Positions 15,851 to 25,400 of a DNA stretch of 39,897 nt are shown here, in pieces (the first letter of the stretch is position 1; every line of letters begins with the position of its first letter). The position numbers were made by a program, and so were the translations under genes. This DNA is from Bacteroidales bacterium (lineage in GTDB: Bacteria; Bacteroidota; Bacteroidia; Bacteroidales; JAFGHD01), in assembly GCA_016927695.1 (NCBI GenBank), contig JAFGME010000054.1:1-39897 (forward strand), read 5' to 3'. A model generated the notes under the pieces. The model was not told the origin of the DNA. It was given only the letters and a program-made list of their open reading frames with translations, and did not search any database.

Positions 15851-17629
15851 TTAATAGTATTTATTATACATGTAAATTGCATCCAGCATCACCATTTTTT
15901 CAACAGGAATGCCTCTTTTCTCTGCTTTATCCCTCACTTCTTCAATCCAGGATTTTTTATTATAAATGCCGGCTGCGATTTCTTTTATCCTTGCGCCTGC
16001 CTTAAACCTGAAAAGCATTGCCTTTTTGTTTGAAGAAACATAGGTTAATTCAAAGTACTTGTTCAGAACTTCTTTTAGTTTGGCGCTTTGGGTATCATTG
16101 TCGAATAGCTGCTTTCCCCATATTACCACATAATCAACAAATACAATGGGCCTTTGGCCGGGATTTGTGATCTTAAGCTTATTCCCGGAGAAATTCATGC
16201 TCTTTCCTCCAAAAAAAACATCGGGATACCTTTCGTAATTCCAGACCACCGGAAACTGGCCTGTGCACTGTGGATTGGCAAGGTTCACAACAGGCATGTC
16301 CGATCCCACATAGCAGGTATAATGATTATGCATCCAGTTGGCGCTATATGTCCTGGGTAAGATAATCGTATTGGGCTCAATGTAAGCTTCCACTTCAAGA
16401 AGTTCGGCTATCTCAGCGTTCTGGATATCATGGAATTCAAAAATAAGCGCTCTGTGCCAGACCGTAGCCACAGCAATGGCTATAGCACCGGTAAAAACCA
16501 GCCAGCCGGGCAATCTGATCAAATTGATCCAAACTATAAAAGCGAAAAAGAAAATGATCGCTATCCTGGTGGAAACATTTCCTGAAATGATTTCATTGGG
16601 AAAAACAAAATAAAGAAGAAGTAAGGCTGACGTGGCAATAAAAAATGCCAGACGATCCAGGATAAAGTCAATCGGGGTATCGGCTGATTTGTTCCGAAAC
16701 CGGGATATTCCGGAAAAAGCCGAAAAAATTGTGAGGATTATAAGGGTATATAAGAGTATCGTGTTTGGAGCCGCTTCCCTGATGTGATGAAATCCAATGA
16801 GCATTTCAAGTCTGTATAAGCGATCGGCAAGCTGTCCTGCGCTCATTGTGGCAATCTTCTTATAGGGAGTAAGTGCGGTGGTAAGCTGAAGGTATCTGTA
16901 CCACAAAATGATGGAAGGTATTGCTGCAATCAGAACAAATAATCCTTTCCTTAGCGTAGTTTTCAGAAGCGCTTTTTTATCATTGATCTTCAAGATTTCA
17001 ACAATGCAACGGGTAAAAATAAAAACCGCCAGGGTGAAACCAAAAAGGGTGTAAACAAAGGTATGGGAAAGAAAAAGCAGTACCAAAAGTGCGGAAAAAA
17101 CCAACATCCGGATCAATGACGGTCTGTTTTCATGTCTTTTCCAGTACCCGAAGGCAAAAAAGAAAAAAATGGTAGCCAGGCAAAAATTGTAATATCCCAG
17201 CATTAAAAGTGTGGTGGAGGAAAAGGGAATTATGAGAAGGCTCAACAGAGACAACCGTGGCACCCATGATTTCAGCATGTACCTGAATCCCAGCGCTATG
17301 CCCAGATAATATAAAAAAATAAGACACTTTTCGGCAAGCCATGCAGGAAGAAAGAAATTGAAGACAGACAAAACAAAATGTCCGGTCCAGTTGCCCACGA
17401 TTTCAGGATTTAAGGAAAAGAAGTTGCTTATCAGGCCATTTGATTTCCACAGTTCTACAATAACTTCAGAAGTGCATAAATGCTGTGGGCCGTCAAGGGA
17501 GGGGGCAAACCGGAAAGAGAACAACGGAATAAGATTGATCAGAAAAAGTATAAAAAAAACAACCTTTTCGTATTTATTCACATCCCGTGTACGAAGCTGT
17601 TTAAAAAAATGGTTGAGCCAACCGGCCAT
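15851..17629 (-). CDS. Polytopic membrane protein, GT-C glycosyltransferase-like
   Basis: A 592-residue protein from the ATG at 17629; an in-frame GTG at 17647 would add six residues. It has about eleven hydrophobic segments up to about residue 410, then a soluble C-terminal domain. The first extracytoplasmic loop carries SLDGPQHL and GNWTGHF, with an acidic residue where GT-C enzymes keep their catalytic Asp; similar loops recur in uncharacterised Bacteroidota membrane proteins. The C-terminal domain (about 425-555) has no motif I can name. The last 32 residues (from Trp561) match the helical repeat of the AlgX-like protein. GT-C function is inferred from topology and the adjacent polyprenyl-phosphate glycosyltransferase; a non-enzymatic role remains possible. 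Confidence 0.7.
   Translation of the reverse strand: MAGWLNHFFKQLRTRDVNKYEKVVFFILFLINLIPLFSFRFAPSLDGPQHLCTSEVIVELWKSNGLISNFFSLNPEIVGNWTGHFVLSVFNFFLPAWLAEKCLIFLYYLGIALGFRYMLKSWVPRLSLLSLLIIPFSSTTLLMLGYYNFCLATIFFFFAFGYWKRHENRPSLIRMLVFSALLVLLFLSHTFVYTLFGFTLAVFIFTRCIVEILKINDKKALLKTTLRKGLFVLIAAIPSIILWYRYLQLTTALTPYKKIATMSAGQLADRLYRLEMLIGFHHIREAAPNTILLYTLIILTIFSAFSGISRFRNKSADTPIDFILDRLAFFIATSALLLLYFVFPNEIISGNVSTRIAIIFFFAFIVWINLIRLPGWLVFTGAIAIAVATVWHRALIFEFHDIQNAEIAELLEVEAYIEPNTIILPRTYSANWMHNHYTCYVGSDMPVVNLANPQCTGQFPVVWNYERYPDVFFGGKSMNFSGNKLKITNPGQRPIVFVDYVVIWGKQLFDNDTQSAKLKEVLNKYFELTYVSSNKKAMLFRFKAGARIKEIAAGIYNKKSWIEEVRDKAEKRGIPVEKMVMLDAIYMYNKYY
15854..15949 (-). repeat. C-terminal copy of the helical module shared with the AlgX-like protein
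   Basis: The terminal 32 residues of the GT-C-like protein align without gaps to units 1 and 2 of the repeat at 10704-11132: Trp, KA at +7/+8, EKRG or AERN at +9 to +12, then DA at +22/+23 (EA in unit 1), Tyr at +25, Met/Leu at +26. Versus unit 2, WIE, KA, R, I, LDA and YM are shared at identical positions. Confidence 0.65.
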
Positions 17630-17687
17630 CTGCCAAAACACATTCACAGTTTGATATTATTTGCTGTATCCTTCATTCAGAGGTCTG

Positions 17688-19976
17688 CTAAAAATTCTCT
17701 TCGTCAAAAAGATAGTTTTCATTATGTTCCGGATGTTCCTTACTGTCATCGCAATCAATTTTCACCGATAACGGCTTTGCCGGTTTTTCGAAGTCGCCCA
17801 TCGAAAAGTTAATTGTGGAATCCGCATAGATTTTTTGCATATACAACGCCCAGACCGGAAGCGCCATATTGGCCCCCTGTCCTAATGAAAGGCTTCTGAA
17901 ATGGGCCGAGCGATCCTCACATCCCACCCAGATACCTGTTGAAAGCTCGGGCACAAGCCCGATAAACCATCCATCGGAATGATTGTTTGTTGTGCCTGTC
18001 TTTCCGGCGATCGGGTTCTCAAACTTGTATTTATATTTTAATCTTACCCCTGTTCCATATTCTACCACCCCTTTCATCAGTTGAAGCATAAGGTAGGCCG
18101 TTTCCTCACTCATGGCTTCCTGCTGCTCAGGCACAAAACTATCAATTATGTTACCGTGCTTATCTTCAATGCGCGTAATAAAAACAGGTTTCATAAAAAT
18201 ACCCTTGTTGGAAAACGAATTCATGGCGCCGATAAGCTCATACAATGACATGTCGGAAGACCCAAGCACAATGGCAGGCACCGGGTCGAGAGGGCTGGTG
18301 ACGCCCATGTTACGTGCAATTTTCACCACCGATTCAGGTGAGAATCTCTTTATGAGATGCCCGGAAATCCAGTTGTTCGAAGTGGCCAAAGCATAAGTAA
18401 GTGTGATTTCCCTGCCTATGTCCTTATTGTTGGCGTTTTTGGGTTCCCAGGTCCTGCCGTTCTCAAGATAGATCACCGGCTGGATATTTGAAATTTTATC
18501 GCATGGCGACATTCCGTTTTCCATGGCCAGGGTATAAAGAAAGGGTTTAAATGTTGAGCCCACCTGCCTCTTTGCCTGAACCACATGGTCGTACATGAAA
18601 TGTTTATAATCGATGCCACCCACGTAAGCTTTGACAAAACCGGTTCCGGGTTCAACAGACATCAGCCCTGCCTGCAGGAAGAACTTGTAATACCGGATGG
18701 AGTCCATGGGGGTCATTACCGTGTCAATCTCCCCTCTCCAGGAAAACACCCGCATTCCGACGGGAGTGTTGAAGTTCTCTTTGATGAGGTCGGCAGAAAC
18801 CCCTGCTGCTTTAAGCCGGCGGTATCTTTCAGACCGGACCATTCCCTGGTTCATAAGATTGTTGATCTCTTCTTCGGCATTGTTTTGAAAATAAAAGGGT
18901 GCATTGCGATGGCCTTTCCAATGTCGGAAAAAAGCAGGCTGCAGATCAAGACTCAGATGTTCCGCCACGGCTTCCTCCGCATAACGCTGCATCCTGGAAT
19001 CAATGGCAGTATGGATTTTAAGCCCGTCCCGGTACAGATCGTAAATGGTGCCGTCTGGTTTGGTATGGCCGGCGCACCAGGTTTTCAGCTCTGCCCTGAG
19101 AATTTCCCTGAAATAAGTGGCGGGGCCGGTAATGTGGTCCTGCCTTTTAAAGTGCGACATATCCACCGGCAACATTTTGACTGAATCGTATGTCACCCGG
19201 TCGATATAACCGTATTTATGCATCTGGGCAAGGACAATGTTTCTCCTGAACCTTGCTGTATCAGGTCTTCTCACGGGATTGTAAAAAGCAGGATTTTTCA
19301 TCATGCCTGCCAGAAGGGCAGCCTGCTCAAGTTTAAGCGAATCACTTGATGTATTAAAATAGATCTTTGCAGCCGATTTTATTCCCACAGCATTGTTGAC
19401 AAAATCAAATTTGTTGAGATACAGGGTAAGTATCTCTTCCTTCGAATATCTCTGTTCGAGTTTGATGGCGATCACCCATTCGTTCAGTTTCTGTTTCACC
19501 CTCAGTATCTTCGATTCCGGGTTTTCATGAAACAAAAGCTTGGCAAGTTGCTGTGTAATGGTACTTCCGCCCCCTTTGGAGTTTCCGGTAAGCACACCGG
19601 CTAATGCTCTTGCAAGAGCTTTGAAGTCTATTCCAGAATGGTTCATAAAGCGGATGTCTTCGGTGGCTATCAGTGCATCCACCAGATAAGGCGACAATTC
19701 AGGATATGCGGCATCAGAACGGTTCTCAATATAGTATTTTCCGAGTAAATCTCCGTTGGCGCTGTAAACCTCTGAGGCCAGGGAACTTTGAGGGTTTTCA
19801 AGTTCCTGAAAAGAGGGCATATATCCGAAACGTCCGCTGGAAATCAGGAAAAACAAAACCACAACAAGCAGAAACAAAGCCCCGTAAGCCGACCAGAAAA
19901 TCAGGAGGCGCTTTTTTATACCGCCCTGATCCCGGTTGCCGCTTTCCGAATCCGTATCACTATTCCTCATAATCAT
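17688..19976 (-). CDS. Class A penicillin-binding protein (PBP1A-like)
   Basis: A 762-residue bifunctional peptidoglycan synthase. A cytoplasmic tail and one membrane helix (about 23-46) lead to the GT51 glycosyltransferase domain: ATEDIRFMNHSGID with catalytic Glu106, GGSTITQQLAKLLF (137-149) and RYSKEEILTLYLN. The transpeptidase domain has STFK (Ser474, Lys477), SNN (533-535) and KTGTT (659-663). All catalytic motifs are intact, so it should polymerise and crosslink murein in the periplasm. The start may be ATG at 19976 or the third codon, also ATG. The GT-C-like and glycosyltransferase genes follow within 60 bases on the same strand, so cotranscription with glycan genes is possible. Confidence 0.93.
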   Translation of the reverse strand: MIMRNSDTDSESGNRDQGGIKKRLLIFWSAYGALFLLVVVLFFLISSGRFGYMPSFQELENPQSSLASEVYSANGDLLGKYYIENRSDAAYPELSPYLVDALIATEDIRFMNHSGIDFKALARALAGVLTGNSKGGGSTITQQLAKLLFHENPESKILRVKQKLNEWVIAIKLEQRYSKEEILTLYLNKFDFVNNAVGIKSAAKIYFNTSSDSLKLEQAALLAGMMKNPAFYNPVRRPDTARFRRNIVLAQMHKYGYIDRVTYDSVKMLPVDMSHFKRQDHITGPATYFREILRAELKTWCAGHTKPDGTIYDLYRDGLKIHTAIDSRMQRYAEEAVAEHLSLDLQPAFFRHWKGHRNAPFYFQNNAEEEINNLMNQGMVRSERYRRLKAAGVSADLIKENFNTPVGMRVFSWRGEIDTVMTPMDSIRYYKFFLQAGLMSVEPGTGFVKAYVGGIDYKHFMYDHVVQAKRQVGSTFKPFLYTLAMENGMSPCDKISNIQPVIYLENGRTWEPKNANNKDIGREITLTYALATSNNWISGHLIKRFSPESVVKIARNMGVTSPLDPVPAIVLGSSDMSLYELIGAMNSFSNKGIFMKPVFITRIEDKHGNIIDSFVPEQQEAMSEETAYLMLQLMKGVVEYGTGVRLKYKYKFENPIAGKTGTTNNHSDGWFIGLVPELSTGIWVGCEDRSAHFRSLSLGQGANMALPVWALYMQKIYADSTINFSMGDFEKPAKPLSVKIDCDDSKEHPEHNENYLFDEENF

Positions 19977-20025
19977 TTTCTATAAAAACAAAACAGGTTT
20001 GATCCTGAATCCCAAGAGAAAACAC

Positions 20026-20033
20026 CAAATATA
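20026..20033 (-). promoter_or_regulatory. Candidate -7 box for the class A PBP gene
   Basis: Reads TATATTTG on the minus strand, a full TAnnTTTG match, 49 bases before the ATG at 19976 and just beyond the stop of cinA (20049). It suggests the PBP gene has its own promoter. No clear -33 box. Confidence 0.35.
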
Positions 20034-20048
20034 AAAAAATATTTCATT

Positions 20049-21290
20049 TTAAATGTTGAGCAACAATCTTCTGAGCATATTGAGTCCAAATAAAGCTGTT
20101 TTGTGTATGTTCCGCTCCCGGTGGTTGCCAAAGAGAAAATGCTTCGCCACACAGGCTTTGTCAGAAGCAACGGCAATCCATGTTGTTCCCACAGGTTTAT
20201 CCGGGGTACCTCCATCTGGACCGGCAATACCTGAAGTGGCGATGGAAAAATCGGCGCCGAACTTTATTCTGGCATTTTCAGCCATTGACACCACGGTTTC
20301 ACGACTTACAGCGCCAAAGTTTTCGAGCAGATGACCGTCAACTCCAAGCAGATTTTTCTTAACCCGGTTTGAATAGGCCACCATCGAACCCAGGTAATAG
20401 CCCGAACTTCCGGGAACCGATGTAATCAGGTGGGCAAGATATCCCCCGGTACAGCTTTCAGCCGTTGCCACCGTTTGTTTGCGTTCAAGCAACATTCTTC
20501 CAAGGATGAGCGGAAGAGTATCCTCATTATAGGCAAAAATCTGGTCGGGTAAATATCCAAGAAGCAGCTTTATTTGTTCTTCTATTTGCTTTTCTACAGC
20601 TTCACGTTCAATTCCCGAGGCTGATAGTCTGAGCCTCACCATACCTGGCTGTGGCAGGTAGGCCAGTTTCATATTCCCGGGGAGACGGTCTTCCCAGCTT
20701 TCAAGCATTTCAGCAAGCTTTGATTCCGGAACGCCAATGGTGTGGATGGTTTTATGAATCAGGGCGCCGGTTTTATACTTTCCAAGGATCATGGGAATGA
20801 CCTGGTCCGTAAGCATGGGTTTCATTTCAAAAGGAACCCCGGGCATGGAGACGATGCATTTCCCATCCTTTTCAAACCACATTCCCGGGGCAGTTCCATT
20901 ATTGTTTCTTATCGGGATACATGATTCCGGGACAAGGGCCTGACGGGCGTTCAAAGCGCTGATCGTCCAGCGATTCTGACTGAACAATCGCCTGATATCA
21001 TCCAGAACCTCATTGCTCTCAACCATCCCGCAGTTAAAGAAACCTGCAAGGGCATCCTTGGTGATATCGTCCCTTGTTGGTCCCAGTCCTCCTGTCAACA
21101 TTATAACGTCTGAACGCTCCACGGCTTCGCGTAGGGAAAGAAGGATGCTTTCCTTCTCGTCGGGGATAATAGTAATGCGTTGGGTGTCGATTCCCGAAAG
21201 CCTCAGTTGTTCCGCCATCCAGGAACCATTGGTGTTAATCACCTGCCCAATCAGCAGTTCATCCCCGATATTTATTATCTCTGCCGTCAT
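20049..21290 (-). CDS. cinA: CinA family protein (nicotinamide-nucleotide amidase / ADP-ribose pyrophosphatase type)
   Basis: A 413-residue two-domain protein. The N-terminal molybdopterin-binding-like (COG1058) domain has IINIGDELLIGQVINTN, TGGLGPTRDDITKDA and MPGVPFEM. The C-terminal PncC amidase domain (about 255-413) has TAESCTGG, PGSSGYYLG and SGIAGPDGGTPDKPVGT. CinA-family proteins deamidate nicotinamide mononucleotide back to NaMN, recycling NAD by-products, and some hydrolyse ADP-ribose. Length equals full-length CinA. It is divergent from the nucleoside phosphorylase gene, both being nucleotide-salvage functions. Confidence 0.95.
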   Translation of the reverse strand: MTAEIINIGDELLIGQVINTNGSWMAEQLRLSGIDTQRITIIPDEKESILLSLREAVERSDVIMLTGGLGPTRDDITKDALAGFFNCGMVESNEVLDDIRRLFSQNRWTISALNARQALVPESCIPIRNNNGTAPGMWFEKDGKCIVSMPGVPFEMKPMLTDQVIPMILGKYKTGALIHKTIHTIGVPESKLAEMLESWEDRLPGNMKLAYLPQPGMVRLRLSASGIEREAVEKQIEEQIKLLLGYLPDQIFAYNEDTLPLILGRMLLERKQTVATAESCTGGYLAHLITSVPGSSGYYLGSMVAYSNRVKKNLLGVDGHLLENFGAVSRETVVSMAENARIKFGADFSIATSGIAGPDGGTPDKPVGTTWIAVASDKACVAKHFLFGNHRERNIHKTALFGLNMLRRLLLNI

Positions 21291-21331
21291 AACGCTTAAA
21301 GATGGGATAAATAAAAATATTTAACTTCGGG

Positions 21332-21339
21332 CAAAATTA
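21332..21339 (-). promoter_or_regulatory. Candidate -7 box for cinA
   Basis: Reads TAATTTTG on the minus strand, a full TAnnTTTG match, 41 bases before the ATG at 21290, in the 87-base divergent gap with the phosphorylase gene. No equivalent box was found for the plus-strand gene. Confidence 0.35.
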
Positions 21340-21377
21340 TCCAAATAGGTAATACTAAATTAATGTAAGCGGCGATT

Positions 21378-22250
21378 ATGGTAAAAATTCCAGACACCGA
21401 ACTGATACTGAATCCTGATCACAGTCTGTATCATATTAAACTCCGGCCGGGAGAGGCAGCGACCAACATCATCCTGGTGGGTGATCCGGGAAGGGTAACC
21501 ATGGTTTCGGAATTCTTTGACGACATCGAATTCAAGGGATCGAACAGGGAAATAACCACTCATACAGGATCCTATAAAGGGAAAAGAATCACCGTGATGT
21601 CAACAGGAATGGGCACTGACAATATCGACATAGTGATGAATGAATTGGATGCCCTTTTCAATATTGACCTGGCCGGCAGAATACCAAAAACGGAAGCCAC
21701 CACGCTCAATATTGTCCGTATCGGCACTTCCGGGGCATTGCAGGCGGATATTCCCCTGAATTCTTTTATTGTATCTGATTTCGGACTTGGATTGGATGGT
21801 TTGATTTATTTTTATGAAGATTGGGGAAGGGTGATTGAAAAAGAAGGCACAGATAAATTCATCAGCCAAAACTCATGGCCGGCCTCCCTGCCCAGGCCCT
21901 ATCTTGTGAGGTCATCAGACTTTTTAGGTGTAAAGGGGAATGGTGTGGTGAGGGGAATTACCGCAACAGCTCCGGGATTTTTCGCGCCCCAGGGAAGGAG
22001 CGTCAGGACAAAACCGGCTTTCCCGCATATATTTGATTTGTTGAAAGAATTTGATTATCAGGGAAGCAGAGTGGTTAATTTTGAAATGGAATCGTCAGCC
22101 CTGTTCGGACTTGGAAAAATATTCGGACACAACACTGTGTCGGTTTGCCTTGCCGTTGCCAACCGTGAAACCCGGGAGTACACGCAGGATTACCATGGCA
22201 ATATGAGAAAGCTTGTCCGTTTTGTCCTCGACCGGCTGGCCGCTTTATGA
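21378..22250 (+). CDS. Nucleoside phosphorylase (uridine/purine nucleoside phosphorylase type)
   Basis: A 290-residue member of the NP-I phosphorylase family. Motifs: ILVGDPGRVTMVS near the N-terminus (phosphate binding), MSTGMGTDNIDIVMNEL, RIGTSGALQ (phosphate and ribose site) and VNFEMESSALFGLG, the ribose-binding Glu-Met-Glu signature. These enzymes split nucleosides to base plus ribose-1-phosphate in the cytoplasm. The family is sure; whether uridine or a purine is preferred cannot be read from these motifs, though overall order recalls bacterial uridine phosphorylase-like proteins of Bacteroidota. Monocistronic, divergent from cinA and followed by a structured 176-base gap. Confidence 0.9.
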   Translation: MVKIPDTELILNPDHSLYHIKLRPGEAATNIILVGDPGRVTMVSEFFDDIEFKGSNREITTHTGSYKGKRITVMSTGMGTDNIDIVMNELDALFNIDLAGRIPKTEATTLNIVRIGTSGALQADIPLNSFIVSDFGLGLDGLIYFYEDWGRVIEKEGTDKFISQNSWPASLPRPYLVRSSDFLGVKGNGVVRGITATAPGFFAPQGRSVRTKPAFPHIFDLLKEFDYQGSRVVNFEMESSALFGLGKIFGHNTVSVCLAVANRETREYTQDYHGNMRKLVRFVLDRLAAL

Positions 22251-22278
22251 ATGTTGTTATACCGCTACTGAATGGGTT

Positions 22279-22364
22279 TGCGAAAAATGCTGTACTACAT
22301 AATGCGGCATTACTGCTTCTAATAGAAAAACGCTTCGCATTTTTAATAAGAAGCAGTATATTTG
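22279..22364 (+). promoter_or_regulatory. Structured intergenic region with competing inverted repeats and a -7 box
   Basis: A 48-base hairpin is closed by perfect 10-base arms TACTGCTTCT (22311-22320) and AGAAGCAGTA (22349-22358), with an inner A/T stem and GC cap. AAAAATGC at 22283-22290 is exactly complementary to GCATTTTT at 22337-22344 within that hairpin, so two folds exclude each other. AATGCGGCATT at 22301-22311 is a further small dyad. TATATTTG at 22357-22364 matches the -7 box for the kinase gene at 22427. The segment may act as terminator of the phosphorylase gene, as an operator, or be a mobile-repeat remnant. Confidence 0.45.
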
Positions 22365-22426
22365 AATGTTTGGGAAAATTTATTTAATTTGCAGCATTTT
22401 TAGTTAAACCCGGATTCATTATCCGT

Positions 22427-25400
22427 ATGTTAAAAAAAATAATTGTTACCTCACTTATTTGCCTGTTTGCCATTTTCGGGGCAAATGCTGATACGCTCAG
22501 GGAAAACCACGTGATCAACATTACGCGGCTGGAGGAAAAGCTTAAAACCTCATCCCTGAATGAAAAACCATTGATATACAACCAACTGGCCCGGGAATAC
22601 CTGGGTGTTTCCGATGAAAAATCACTGAGGTATGCACGGAACTCATTGAATTTATCCGTTATCTCCGACAACAGGGCGGAAGAAGCGCATGCTTATTACA
22701 TCATTGGACTGGCCTATTATAATCTGGATGATTTCGACAAGGCCGGAATGAATTTTGAAACCGCCCTCACTCTTGAATACAACAACAACAATCCCGAAAG
22801 ACTTTCCGATATTTTCCTTCACTTAGGAGAGGTTTACGAGCAAAAGAGGAACTACGACAGCGCCCTTGCTTATTTTCAAAAGTCCATTGAAACGGAACAA
22901 AAATCAGGAAACCCGAACAGATTGGGCAACAGGTACAAAGAGCTGGGGGATGTTTATTATAAATCAGGAAACCTGAAAACATCCCTCGAATATTACTTCA
23001 CAGCCCTGGAACTCGAGGAGAAAGAGGACAGCATTGAAAACATTGCCGACCTTCATAACTATATCGGAATCGTCATGCTCGATCTGGGTAATTATGAAAA
23101 AGCGCTCGAACATTATCTCACCTCCCTTAAAATGATGGAGCAATTGGGAAACAAACAGGGGCAGGCCCGGAGTCTGAATAATATAGGCATTGTTTATTAT
23201 GACTGGGGTAACAAGGAAAAAGCGCTGGAGTATTACCAGAAATCCATGCTGATAGAAGAGGAGCTGAACAATGAAAGAGGACTCTCCGGCTCGTTGAACA
23301 ACATCGGGATTATTTATGCCGACTGGGGGCAGCATGATCTGGCCATCGATTTTTATTCGAAATCACTGGATATCAGCAAAAAATACGGAGATAAAATAGG
23401 TATCGCCCAAACCATGAACAACATAGGAGAGAGTTATTTTGGTATGGGCAAACACGATAAGGCCCTCGAAAATCTGCTTATCTCCCTGGAAGCAGAAAAA
23501 CAACTTGGAAATCTGCCGGGAACCGCTGTATCGTATAACACAGTCGGAGATATTTATTTTAAACTCAATAAACCCGATCTTGCCCTGAAATACTCTGACA
23601 GCAGTATGGCAATAGCCGATTCCTTAGGCCTGACAGCCGTGAAACTCAGTAATTTTAAACTGCTTTCAAATATTTATGCTGCTACAGGAAATAACAAAAA
23701 AGCCTTTGATTACCTTGGCCTATACACTCAGTTAAAGGATACCATTTACAACCGCGATTTCCTGGATCAGATGACAAAAATCCAGATGAAATATGAAATC
23801 GACAAAAAAGAACAGGAAAAAGATGTTTTGATCAGGGAATTCAAGGAACGGGAGAAGATCATTAAAAAACAGAAAATCTATGTTTTTATCATTTTCTTTT
23901 CACTGATCGTTATCATTTTTATTGTTTTCTACGATAAAAGACTGAAGCAGAAGGCCAATCTGGGGCTTAAGATGCTGAATAACCGTATGTACACCCAAAA
24001 GAATGAGCTGTCACAGACACTTACTCTTTTAGGTCAAAGTGAAGAAAAATACAGAAAGCTGGTAAAAAATTCTCCCACAGGGATTTTATACATGAATACC
24101 TCAGGGAAGATTTTAGAGGTGAATGATAAAATGTTGGAAATTTTAGGCAGCCCGGGCGAAGAAAAAACCAAACAGATTAACTGCCTGCAGTTTGGCCCCC
24201 TGAAAGAGGCCGGTCTGGTAGACGACATCCTGAAATGTATCGAAACCGGCGAGTTGGTCTATAATGAAAAGCCATATACCACCAAATGGAAAAAAAAGAT
24301 TGAGGTCCGGTATTTTATTACACCGATCAAAGATAAGGAACAAAAAATCACCAACCTCATCCTGAATGTTGAAGACATTACCTTGCGTAAAGATGCGGAA
24401 ACGGCCCTCATCCGATCTGAAATGAAATACAAAAATCTTATTGAAAACTCACTTCAGGGAATATTTGTATTGCAAAACAACAGGTTGACGTTTGCAAACA
24501 ACAGGATGACGGGACTGACACAATATACCGTTGAAGAACTGGAAAATTCACGCATAGCCTGGTATGACCTTTTTGTTCACCCTGACGACAGGGAAAAGGC
24601 ACGTTTGATGGGAGAATCTGAAATCCACGAAAAACTAAGCGAGGAAATACGGTTTGTAAGAAAAAACGGAACAATCAGATGGATACAAATTCTGGCATCC
24701 CCGTTCGACTATGAGGGTAAAATGAGCCAGATCATTGTAGCAATGGACATTTCCGGGCATAAGGAATCAGAATCCATCCTGGTGGAATCAGAAAAAAAAC
24801 TTAAGGAAGCCAATGCCACCAAGGATAAGTTTTTCTCCATTATTGCCCATGACCTGAGAAACCCGTTCAATGCAATCATTGGCTTTTCCAATCTGCTCAT
24901 CAGTTCCTATGAAACAATGGATGAACAGGAACGGAAAAACATCATTAAGAACATCTCTGAAGCCTCCGAACGAACGTACAAGCTGCTTCAAAACCTCCTC
25001 GAATGGGCACGCACACAAACGGCAAACCTGGAATTTCATCCCAAAATGCTGGATGCCTGCGTAGTGGTAAACGAAATCATTGCTGAATTAAAACCCCATG
25101 CTGACAATAAAAAAATCACACTTATATCCGAAATTCCTTTCAACACCCAGGTCAAATCAGACGAAAATATGCTTAAAACAATCATCAGAAATCTGATTTC
25201 CAATGGAATAAAGTTTACTCATCCGGGAGGGAAGGTCAGTGTAATTTCCGGTAAAAAAGACCATGATACCATGATTTGTATTGAAGATAATGGGGTTGGG
25301 ATCGATGAAAAAGATAAAAACCGTTTATTTAATCCCGATTTTCAACTCCGAAAAGCGGGTACTGCGGGGGAGGCCGGCACCGGACTTGGACTGGTGCTCT

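Noticed and set aside
18585-19184. 199-codon plus-strand open frame inside the class A PBP gene
   Set aside because: Antisense shadow; the sense strand carries the protein between the GT51 and transpeptidase motifs.
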